A stretch of DNA of 64,000 nt from Biomphalaria glabrata (taxonomy: Eukaryota > Mollusca > Gastropoda > Planorbidae). The stretch spans positions 40,196,701 through 40,260,700 of the forward strand of contig NC_074717.1 in assembly GCF_947242115.1 (NCBI RefSeq). The letters run 5' to 3'. Position 1 is the first letter of the stretch. Every line of letters begins with the position of its first letter. The position numbers and the translations under genes are program-made. Under the pieces are notes generated by a model. The model had not been told where the DNA came from. It saw nothing but the letters and a program-made list of their open reading frames with translations, and did not search any database. Shown here piece by piece: positions 31,791 through 44,200 of this stretch.

Positions 31791-32075
31791 GACCTAACTT
31801 GGGGCTACGTAATTACTACATCTAGAAGTCTAGATCTCTATACTAGACTATACAGTCTATATCTATAGGCCTATCTAGATCTAGTCTAAATTGTTATTGA
31901 TGAATAAATTCTAATATGATCAGTCCTAGTTATACTAATCTATAGATCTAGATATATCAGCAATATTGATCTAGATCTAATTGCTGTAATTAATTTTTTT
32001 TTAAATATTATAACCCCCCCCTTTTCCCTTTTTTTTCCCCCAACAAAATAAAAAAAAAAAAAAGAAGAAGAAAAA

Positions 32076-32083
32076 TTCCCGCC
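32076..32083. promoter_or_regulatory. E2F-type site upstream of the Rb-like gene
   Basis: TTCCCGCC, a match to the E2F core, 171 bases before the start codon, with a Myb-type TAACGG at 32135-32140. Rb-family genes are E2F targets in vertebrates, so feedback control is plausible but not shown. Confidence 0.5.
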
Positions 32084-32253
32084 ACAAGTAAGGCAAGTAG
32101 AGCTCTTATTTGTTGATAAACAGATTTATAACCATAACGGGATTCGCTTGCCTAGCATTAAAGATAAAATGTCGGTATCGAAGAATTAGGAGTTTTGATA
32201 TCTGAATCGGTAGTCTAGATCTGTAGATTCTAGATCTTTAACAAACAAAAAAA

Positions 32254-35200
32254 ATGGGATTATCAGATGAGAGTGAAGAAAATGTATTACAGAGATTCGA
32301 AGAAGTTTGTTTGGACCTCAATATGGACACTTCAACTAAAGAAGATGCTTGGCAAAACTATCAAAGAATGCAAACAAACTACAGCCTCGAGGTTTTCTTT
32401 ATGTTTACTTGAGTTTAGTTTACAATTTAGTGGTAGTGTATTAGATCTGGAGTCTAGTAATATAGTATAGATGTAGACATTGTAGAGATCTAGACAGGGT
32501 ATTAAGCCCTGTAATATAATATATTATATATATATATATAGATTAATTATTAATTAGGTTCAAGTTCAGTAAACTAACGACTTAGTCTTAAACTTAAGTG
32601 TAAAGTTAAGTGTAAAGTTTAAGACTAAGTTTATAAGTAGAATTTTGAATTAGTAATTATTAATAATCATTAATTTGATTAATATTATAATATTTAAATA
32701 TATTATCTAGATCTAGAGTAATCTAGACTATTCTAGAGACTAAGACTCTAGCTAGATTAGATATACAGATATAGATCTAGAACTAAAATCTAGTAGTACT
32801 AGACAGTACTAGTAAGTCTACAGATTATCTCAGTATTCTAGAGACACTAGAGTCTAGAGTAATCAAGACCATAAATTATAAATCATTGAGACTGTAGTTT
32901 ACAAGAGTCTAGTACTAGTAGAGATTTTAAGACTAAAGAAGAGATCTAGAGCAGAGTAGACTTATATTAAATGCATCTATCTAGAGTACGGTTAATTAAG
33001 CTGTTATTTGTTAATATCTCTAGCTAATTAAATTTTAAATTATCAGTCAAATCCATGACACCTTCAGCATCATGCATCAATCTAATTAGAATCTTTGACG
33101 CCTTCACCTATTCTCTTAGTCCATTCCTCTTACTCTTATTCCTTTGCCTAGAGACTAGAGCCTTTTGCAATGACAAGCTCATCCATTTTTTGAAATGTTA
33201 TCTTCCCATCACTTTCTCTGTCTCCCTTTCTTTCCTTTTCCTGGGACTGTTACTTGCAGGAAGATCTTTGCAAGCCCTAGCAATATGGCCATACAGCTTA
33301 AGTTTAAGTTTGCATTTTTTGACAGTGCTCATGGGGGGCAAGACATAAGACGTGTATGATGTTAAATATTATTTGTAAAATATTAATTTTTAGACTTTGA
33401 TACTGACCATTGGGAAGACATTGCCCTAGACTGCACTAGTTTGAGAGAGACAGTGATGTAGAAAGCTATGGATTGGGAGAAAACATGGGCCTCAGCTCTT
33501 GAAGAAAAGTAAAGCGTGCCATACGAAAAATGGCCAGCTCCTTTACCACCAAAGCGAAAAGCCACCTTGACCTGCAATGTATGTGGATGGAAGTGTGTCT
33601 CCAAAATAGGGTTCCACAGTCATGAAAAAGTGTTCGAGATGAACCATAGTCATTCTACGACTGAAGGAGGCCAATAGATTTTTTAGACTATCTGTAGTCC
33701 ATATTTAAATCTAGAGTATTATTAGTAAAATATCTTGAGATTCTTAATTAGATTCTTAATAAATTAAAATAATAATAGAAGAAAAACAAATCTAAATAGA
33801 TTCTATAGATTTTAAAAACTATCTATAGACTGTAGTATAGTATAGTAATATGGGCTTAGTATTGTTTTAGATCTAGATTAGAGATATAAATTCATGTGAT
33901 AAACCTGTCCAAATCTAGAGATTCTTCTAGAACTAGGTTGGTCTAGGATCAAGATTCTAGATATAAATCTTATATTATGTTAAAGATTTATCTAATCTTC
34001 ATTTGTAGATCAATACATAGATCTTGATTTATTCTAGATCTAAATCTGCAATTCCTTTTTTTTTGCTGAATTATGTTTTTTACATTTTCTGATTTAATAT
34101 AGTAGATATATCTAGATTATAAATAGGATTTAGACACAGAATCTATTTGTGCTTGAGATTTAGACCTAGAGCAATATTTATGTTTAGATGTCATGCCTAC
34201 CATTATTCTGTCTCAACTTATCGTATTTAACTCATTTAGACGAATATGAAATATAATATAGCACACTATATAAAAGAAGTTAAATCGTGGTTAAGATGGT
34301 GTGCAATTTTCAAACAGGGAGACCAGATGCACTGGCTGGCCTGTGCTTTATATGAAGCTTGTCGTCGAACGTCTGTGCCTACTGTTGGGCAGGGAACTAT
34401 GGAAGGCAACTGTGTGTCGTTGACGAGATTGCTGAGATCATCTAAATTCAGGTGACAGTCTATATTTAGCTAAATCACATTTTTTTTTTTTATTTTGAAT
34501 TTATTTACAAATATCAAATTAGTCTTGTCATATTGTGAGTGAATTGTTTTTCTAAACTCAAAAACTATTTCAAATATGTTTGTGTAAAAGCCAACATAAA
34601 CTTTAAAAAGAGGTGCTGAATATGAAAAAAACAAACCAACTACTTTAAGATATTGCCTACTACATCACTAGCAATTATGAGATGATTCAAGTTATCAAGT
34701 GCTGGTGATGACCTTTTTTTTAAGCTGTATAAGCAAATAAGGTCCTTAACATAATTTCGGCACTTTTCATAAAAGATGAACATTCTGAGTAAGCTGTAAA
34801 CTCTTATGTAGACTGTGGGAAGGAAAAAAGTGTGCTGTTTTTCTCTGCCAGACAGTGTTAGTTATGTTGGGCTGTAGTGGTAGTAAGGCCTGCCTAAGGA
34901 GGATTAGTAAGGGGCATTCAAAGAGGATATGGTTTACCGTTTCACAAGGGTGGGCGCAGTGTCTGCAAAGGGGTAGGTGTGTTGGATTTATTTAGTTAAG
35001 GTGTCTTTTTAAGCTGTGTGTTCTGTTGGTCTTTGGTAGCTTTACTTTAATATATCATAGTCTTTGGTTTAATTTTGCTATTTTATTGAGAATGCCATTT
35101 ATGTGCTTAGAAGTAAACTTGCCAGAAATTCTGTTATAATTTAAAAAACAATACTTCACATACCTGGATATAAATCAATATCTGATCTACGGGTTGACTG

Positions 35201-38200
35201 CCTAGCAGGATGGTTGCACTGACTGTTGTCTCAATAGTCAAATTATGCAATGTTTGACCTAAGATGAAATTATTATGAAGTGTTATTATAACATGTGTGA
35301 GAGAGGTGTGGTGGCTATGCAGTAAAGCGCTTGGATTGAACCGGGGGTTCTGGATTCGAAGACTGGGATTTTTAATTTTGGGATCTTTGGGCGCCTCTGA
35401 GTACACCCAGCTCTAATGAGTACCTGACATTTGTTGGGGAAAAGTAAAGGCAGTTGGTTGTTGTGCTGTCCACATAGCACCCTCATAAACCATTAGGCCA
35501 CAGAAACAGATGACCTTTACATCATCTGCCCTATAGACCACAAGGTCTGAAAGGGGAACTTAACTTTTTTTTAATTATTATAACTTGTAACTTAGATCTG
35601 AAGGCTGAGAATATGTCAAGATGTATATAACCTTATACTTAAAAATTGGGTTAGAAGTAATAATAATTACTATTAATAAATAAAAACAAAAAAAACTGAC
35701 CTGAAAAGAACATGAAACACCTTGTAAACATTCAGCAACATATGTCTGCTACAAGGCTAAAATAATTTATATTGACTTGTATTACTGACTCGATTGTGAC
35801 ATATAACTGAACACTTGTAAGTTGGGGCAGGGGCATAATGGGAGAAAAAGTTGGTTGGTATTGGAATCTCGATAGAGAGTAGAAATGATGAGAAATTGTG
35901 TATTTTTCTAACTTGGATTATGTAACTGATATCATTGAGCAGTGATGTAATTACGTGACTCTGAATATATAAAGTATTGAATCATGTTGGAGTGTATTTT
36001 ATCAAGCTAGTTTAGAATAAATGATTGAACGACCATATTCATTTTTATTTTCTTGTTAAATCAAACCCAAGCACAACTATACATGCACAAAAATAGCTAC
36101 ACCCAAAAGTTGGTGAAATCCTACACTACACGGCCCCTAACGTAATATAGCTGAAGTTACTCGTTACAATTGGCACATCTTTCAAGGTAGTAGGCTGAAT
36201 TACTTACAAATCTGTTTCACTACTCTACTTTCAGCCTTATTCAGTTCTTCAACAAGATGAGGAAATGGTCAGATATGGCTAACCTGCCCAAAGCTTTTAG
36301 AGATAAAATTGACAAATTGGAGAGAAACTTTGCAGTCTCTACAGTCATTTTTAAAAAGTTTGAACCTATCTTCTTGGACATTTTTATAAATCCTGCTCAC
36401 GAGCTGCCCAGGCAACAGAGGGGTAGAAAACAGAGGTGAATATTTGAATAGCTGCTCTTGATGCATAGTGTGAATATAACCTGTAAGCTTTTTGTGCTCA
36501 ATAATATCCTGTTTTCTAGATGACAAGAATATAAAACCTGTCAAACTTGGTTGTGGCAGTGGTTCCCACTTCATCATTCTGAATTTTACAGGGTTTTTTA
36601 TGTATTTTTTTATTACCTAGTGGAAAAAAAAAAAGCTGGGGAAAGCCCAGACAATGATTTTGTGAAAATTAGAAATTTATCTCTTGATTTAAAAAAAAAA
36701 AAAAGGTACAAAGTATTGGTAAGAAAAAAAAAAGATTAGAAATATAACAGAATATGAAATGTTATCTTTTCTACTAGTTCACCATAAAATAAGAAGACAA
36801 AGTTTGACATGGCTTTTAATACATTTTATTATTAAACTAACATTTTTGGAAATATAATTAAACATTTATAGAATTAAAAAAAAACCTTAGTGAGCTAAAA
36901 ATTCTTCACATTTTTTTATCTATCATAAAAGAGTTTTGTTATGTTTTTCTAAAATTTTTAATATCTACTGTTACATTCTAAAGTCTGTCTTCTTTTTTTG
37001 TCATGTCACATATAAAGTGGTCACATGTTCTGTTATATTCCTTGTATGTAATGATTAAAGTACCACCAAATTACAAAACAGTTGGGCACCACTGAATACA
37101 CATTCAGACCTAGAAGTGCTGTAGTTGATACCATTGCATGATGAAAGCAATGGGCTGAATTAAAAAGCTAGTGTTGAAAAAAAAAGGAATGATCTATTTA
37201 GTAATTATATTAGCTTCTGTTGAAATTTGTATAGATTTGTATATATTAAGACCATCAGTCTAATCTAGCTTTTATGTTTCAATCATATTTAATCTTTTCA
37301 ATCCATTCTACAAACTCTATCAGAGCTATTCATGACAAAAGGAGAAAATGGACAAAAAATGGATTGCAGCTCGTAGAAGGGTACAAAGAACCTTTTTATT
37401 TTGATATAGTGTATCCTATTGTGTAGGCCAGTCTAATCAATAATTATGTAACAAACTAGAATAATTTTAATGTAACTCTGTTGTTTGCATGTTAAACTAA
37501 CCTGTATTATCAATGTAACAAACACTAGCATGCTTGTGTCTCTGAGTGTTGCTTTTGGTGATCTTTAAAGACTTTTTGGTGTTTTATCATTTACAGTTTT
37601 TGAAGTTGTTTTGTTTTTCAGAAGGATTATACCTGTAAGGTTGACTCCAGTAGTTGGCATTTTGTTTTATCACAAGAACTTAATTTGTGTTTAAATGTGA
37701 ATTGTTGCTGGGTTGTTTTTTTTTTAGGCTATAACTGTACCTTTTAAATTCTCATTGTCCATAATATCAGGCTTTGTACTATCTGGTTTGTGATCTTTAT
37801 TTATGATTAGTTAAAATGTTTTATGATTAAATTGTGTTTTAAAATCCACAGAAGATTACCGTGTACGGCAAAGGAAGTTTTTAGTTTCTCATGGACATTG
37901 TTTGTATTAGTGAAAGGTAAACATTTTGTGTACTTACACTCATGTCAGATTTTTCGTTTGGTTTTGTTGCTGTTTTTTTTTTTTGGAGTTTTTGCTTTAT
38001 AAATAATCTATGTGACTATTTTTATGCTTGAATTCTTGTGTTAGGTAACTTTCCTGCCATTAGTGATGACCTTGTCAACTCTTATCACCTATTGTTATGT
38101 TGTATTGACTGGATATTCGCCAATGCTGTAATGGGTGGACGTAAAGATCTTTTGAATCGAGAATTTGAAGGTGTGCCTTTCATTAATATAACAAAAAAAT

Positions 38201-41200
38201 AATTTTAACTCTTGAAAATGTTGTCTAAATAACTCATTATTGTGAAATGCAAATCTCCCAGGTCTACCTGAAGACTTCAATAGTGTGAATTGGAAACCAT
38301 CTGGGGATCCACCTTGTATCATGCAGCTCCTGTGTGAAAAACATGATGGTCTGGTAGTTGAAGCGAAGACTATTAAGGAGCACTGGTGGAAGCCACACAT
38401 TAAAAGATTGTTTGATAAAAAGGTAATAATTTCATTGATATTTCATTGGAAACACCATTGCTTTTATTCTTGTTTTTTTTTTTTAAATTATAGAATAAAT
38501 GTATTTCATAACTGAAGTATATTTCTATGTTAACCGTAGATCCTTGATGGAAAGAGTTCTAATCTTTCTGCCATTCTGGAGCTTGGTCACTTTGAGGAGA
38601 ATGTGTAAGTATTAATTTGCTTGTTTTCAGTTGGGTATTAGTACTTAATCATAAAAGTGTATGATAGCAGTAATTGTAAATTAGCTTTACATCAAATATG
38701 AAAGTCAGAAAAACAGACGTGGACTTGGACATGTTTCATTTAAGCTAATTAATCTGTTTTAATGAAAATTTAAGCAACATTACATCATATAAATCATAGT
38801 AGTTAAATAAAGATAAATGTTTTTATACAATATCTTTAAGGTATTCTATAACATACTTTATTTTGTTCAAATGTCAATGTGGCTAATTAATATATGTTAT
38901 CTGCTAATAAATCATAAATAAAATATAGTTATTACTTATTTTTGCATAAAGCTGGAAATCAACTTTGCCATTTTTTATGTCCTTTTTTAGATCACCATAA
39001 TATATTATTATTAAGAGGTGACTATTTCTTTCATTGCGTTTGATACTAGCTATATTAGCGAAGGATTTTTTTTTTCCTCACAGTAAGATGATCAACAAAC
39101 TTTATGAGGAGTATGTGCTGAGTGTTGGAGACTTTGATGAAAGGATCTTCTTGGGGGAGGATGCCAGTGAAGAAATTGGAACCCCTGGAGGACAGAACAC
39201 TTCAGACTTGACAGAACAGATGCAACGACGTTCGTTAAGACAGCATTTTGATGAGGTGACATTTTAGCACTTGTTAATCTGTTAGGAAAATAATGAAATG
39301 CAAAGTTGATTTAATTTTCTAGCAAAAAAAAAATAATTTTTTTATGACTATATTGTGGTTGGCTTTTTGATAATGTTTTTTTTCCTTATTGATGTCAAGT
39401 GTTTCTAGTAATAATATCAGTAAATACATAGTTGTAAATTTTGAAGTAGGATAAACTTTAACTCAATAACTCTTACCGCAGTACAGTGTATCTTTTAGGC
39501 TTTAAGTCTAACAGCAGGACAATGCGTTGTTAAGCTAGCAACAGTTTTTTAAACTTAACTTTACGAAGAGCTCACCATATCTCATTATGAATGAAAACTA
39601 GAGTGTGTAGATTATTTTTTAGTGTAAATCGGATGTGTATTGCTTTTTTATTATTTTTAAATAATTTTTCAAATGAAATGTATAAGCCCCACCTGGGAAA
39701 AGGAATATTTTGCAGCTTATATATATTCTAAAGGTGTAAAAAGTATATATTATTTAAACTAGATATATCATTCTATTTTTTATATCTGCTTTTTTTAAAT
39801 TGATTATTATTAGATCTTAAATTTAATTATTTTTTCAAAAAGTTTATTTTTTAAGAACTTTTTATTTCATAGTTTAAGGATACAGAAATAATTTTTCAAA
39901 CCAGAAATAGGAGCTATTGGATTTTGGTCAATCTGTTTAAATTTTGACAAGAATTAAATACCAAGACATGTAGAAATAATATGACAAACAAAAGTTACAT
40001 TAATATTATAGTATATGCATCTTTTGTGTCCTGAAAAGAATTCTGTTCAGAGTAAAAATCATCTTCAAAGGATTCTCACATGTTTTAGTCTGCATATGTC
40101 TCCATTCTACCATTTATAATTTCTTTTTAGATCAATATGTTACATTTTATTCACAAGTTGTGCACATCACTATCACTTAGATTGTTGATAATTTTATAAT
40201 TTTTTTTGCCTTGTGACTATTTTTTTCGGATACACTTTGAACACGAATTGCTTCAACAGACTTGACTTTATGTTTTGAATAATTCAGAATAATGATCCAT
40301 GCATCTTTCTAATTTTTTTATTGTAGACTAAATCCTTAACTCCATCCACTCCGTTGACGGGTCGAAGATACTTGAAAGAAAAAGATTTGAGTGTGACCCC
40401 TGTCTCAACAGCAACTCAGAGTGTCTCACGACTGCAGACATTGCTCTCTGGATCAAAAACATCTCCTTCCGACACCCTTTTGGACATCTTCAAGTGAGTT
40501 TTTGTCTGTTATTATCAATCAATTTTATTTGTGTTTATGTTAGTAAGTAATCAGTTTAACAGACACTAGTTTAAATATTTGTGTATAAAATATTTGTTTT
40601 TTCAGATAGTTTGTAAGTTTATTTATAATTTCTTATATTGTTTCTAAAATTTGGCAAGAATTTAAAATCACGATTCAATTTAACATAATATAAAGATAAC
40701 AGTAGATTTATAAGAGTTGATTTGTTAAAGATCTTAAAGTACTATAATAATGCTGATTATGTATTTATGTTAAAATATTTTATGCTTGTTTATTATGTAC
40801 TAGTTTCCACATATTTTAGCTTTAAAGCCACTTTTAGGAGATTTTGAGAAGACAAGACCAAAGGTGGTCATGAGAAATTAGTGTTTTTCTTTTTCTTTTT
40901 TTTAATTACCCTTGTACAGCACATATATTATGCATGCTCTGTGCACTAAGATCCAATCTTTTATGTGGCCCTGTTGGGGGAGAGGGTTGTCACGTTCACT
41001 CTTTGGGTTCTGAAAGTCAACATTATTATAGTAAGGAAAACAAGTAATGCAAATAAAATCACAGTATAGTAATGCAAATAAAATCACAGTATAGCACCAA
41101 ACAACAAGCATTTAACTTAAATGATAATTTAAGAAGATGATGTTTATAATGATTAGTAAAGATTATTTAATGAAAACATACTAAACAATGCATACAAATA

Positions 41201-44200
41201 TCCAAGAATTAGTAAACTATGAGCATAACACCAAGATGCACCTTCATTATTATAAGCACTACTACATTGACAACGACATACTACTGCCCACCACAGTTTA
41301 AACAGTACATCTCCATTAACATGTTGAAACTTAACATCAGGATCACAACCCAGAACAAGCTCGACTTTAACAACTGAGTCCCTAAGAAAAGACAAAGACT
41401 AACTTTCTTTAAAAACAAATGATAACACTTAACCAATATCGAGTAGCTACATATAGCTGAGTTGGGATTATTATGGTAAAGTAGTCCTTATCTTGATTAG
41501 GTTAAATGTATCTTTTATTTCATATACCATGTCTGCATTCTTGTGCATCTATTATATAGATTATTACTGAATAACTATTATTTCCTTAAGGTAAAGAGTT
41601 GACTCTACATTAAATATGTGTGTGAGTCAGTGAAACTGCTTTGCTTATGTTGTCATTTTGTGTTCAGAGGCAGGAGAATTAATGTTTAAACTGTGAAACA
41701 ACATAATCAAAAGTATCCAAAGCAAAAGATTCCATGTCATAGTTTTGCCATCATATAATAATCTTGACATTTATTTTCTCTAGCTTTTTCTTCAGTTTAA
41801 CTTATACATAAAAAAAAAAAAAAAGTTCCCCTTTCAGACCTTATGGTCTATAGGGCAGATGATGTAAAGGTCATCTGATTCTGTGGCCTACGGTTTACGA
41901 GGGTGTCATGTGGCCAGCACAACGACCAACTGCCTTTACTTTCCCCCAACTAATGTCAGGTACCCATTAGAGCTGGGTGGACTCAGAGGCGCCCAAGGAT
42001 CCCAAAAATAAAAATCCCAGTCTTCGCCAGGATTCGAACCCGGGACCCCTGTTCAGAAGCCTAGCGCTTTACCGCTCAGCCACTGCACCTCCAGTTTATA
42101 CATTAGTTAATAATAACTAATGTTTTGTTGGTTTATCTTTTTCATATAGAAACTGTGCCAGAAATCCTATTGATGAAATAACACAGAGACTTAAAGAAAT
42201 GGGTGAAAAGTTCTGTAAACATTATGCCAAAGTGAGTGTCTTTTTATATAATGTTTATGTAAACATGTGTAAACATTCATTTGATGAAAATGTAACTCTA
42301 TAATGTGTTCATGATGACATGTTTAGAAATTGAAATGCTTACACACTTTTGTTTTTATGTGCATCCTATCTACAAACATACCCACAATGCATATTTAATA
42401 CAAAAAAATGCATGTATATAAACAAACTTAAGGGATATCTTTGAATAACACATACTCTAATTTGAGCAGAAATGAACTTCTCAGCTTCTCAGGAAAGCTT
42501 GACCTTAGTAATTTGTCTCATGATGGGGTACTATTTTTTTTCTGTGTTGTTGATGAAGATTGTTAGGCTTACACTTAAGGTTTGCATATAGCTGCATAAT
42601 TCTAGTATCTATTCTAAATTAATGTCTCTGCACTTTGCTTATGCTTCAGTCCTTTGAAGGTTTGTATATAACTTTTGTTGGCTGATAGATTGCAGTCATA
42701 ATGTTCTCTTTAGAGTTCCAGACAGAACTGCCCATGATCTAGTTGATGGAACAAGTCTTCCAATGGTAGTTTTTAATTCCTAAGCATTGCTATTTCCTAG
42801 GCAACAGTTAGTGAGTTTTTGCTATCAATAATGTTCTTTACCACAAATATTTTTAAGTCCCTATTGTGATTTTTCCACAGCGGCTCTGGGTGAGTCTCTG
42901 CTGTCACTATTTCTCTATTGCTAGAATTGCTATTTTCTTGTGGCTTTATGAGTTAATATAAATGTCATCCTATTGTATTTGCTTTTTTGGATATGATTTA
43001 AAAGTCCTTACTTTATTTGAGAGAATATGCTTTCTAGGAATAGCTCCTTTTATTAGTAAATGCTGCAGTCTGTTTCTTTCTCTCTGTTAAATGTTTCGGA
43101 TACCTGAGTGTTGCAGTTTATCTTATCTGATTACTTATCATTGGACTAGTTGAATGGCTAGAATTTGTGGTTTGACCATATTATTTATTGACCAGTGCTA
43201 CGTTTCTTTAAGGTGATTAGATTCTTAATTAAATGACTGATTACATATTCAAGCATTTATCAAGTTATCCTGTCTCTATAGTCATCTGATAGCCATCCAG
43301 GAGCAACTGTGGATTTTGCCCGTAAACGTCTTCAGCTAGGAGAGAGCCTGTATTATAAAACACTTGAAGGAATTATACAAGGAGAGAAGAGGAGACTAGG
43401 AGGAGAGCAGAAAGAAGCCAACCTATTGGTGAGCTTTTTGGTTGGTTTGAAAATAAAATCTTTTGATTTTTTTCCATTATATATTTTTTTTACCTGCAGC
43501 AATATTAACCTTAGCTGCTGTAACTATTTACAGCTGTTTGGTTTCTGATTTGCTACTTCTCATGTGAATTAAATAGTATCTTTTGTGTAAGAAAAAAGAA
43601 AATAACAAAACAATACTTTTATTTGGTTTGCATGTTGTGCTTCTGTTTTCCTCTTGTACATTCTAGAAGATAAGTGATTTCAGACAGGATTATTGCATTG
43701 ATCTGTAAATACTAATGTCAGAATGTTGACTAAAAGTTTATCAATGAGTGATTTGAACAGCCAACTTAATATGTGAATAAAAAGCTATTACTGAGTGACT
43801 CGAACAACTAGCTTACTTATAGACAATTTTTTTAGCCTTGTATACATTAGCCTTTATCACGAGGAAAGTGCTAAAAACATCTTTATTTGTAAATAGCTTT
43901 AATAATTTTAAAACTAAGCCTATATCATTTTAGATCTGTCAATTGACTCTTGAAGGCAGAATTGTTCTAACTGTTAAAAACTTTCTTTGACAACTGAAGC
44001 TACTTTTAAAATACATTTAGCTAATTCATAATGTTGATTTTTTTTCAGGGATTATTAGAGAATGACTTTTTTCATAGGTCTCTCTTGGCTTGTTGTTTAG
44101 AGATTGTAATATTCTCTTATAATTCTCAGCGGTGAGTCAGTTTTGAGATATTTTAGCAATACTTTATAAATAATGGTTAGGGTAACATTATTTCTAGTCC

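Larger units (their letters stand above)
31770..34180. repeat. CTAGA-rich simple sequence around the Rb-like gene start
   Basis: The densest such domain in the window. About 13 CTAGA words occur in 32460-33000 alone, against roughly one per 1.6 kb in the later introns of the same gene. It brackets exon 1 and fills much of intron 1, interrupted by LINE relics at 33050-33660. Confidence 0.75.

Noticed and set aside
7973-42095. tRNA genes suggested by A and B boxes
   Set aside because: The boxes belong to SINE heads with long non-tRNA bodies and target duplications; no cloverleaf with intact anticodon arm was seen.
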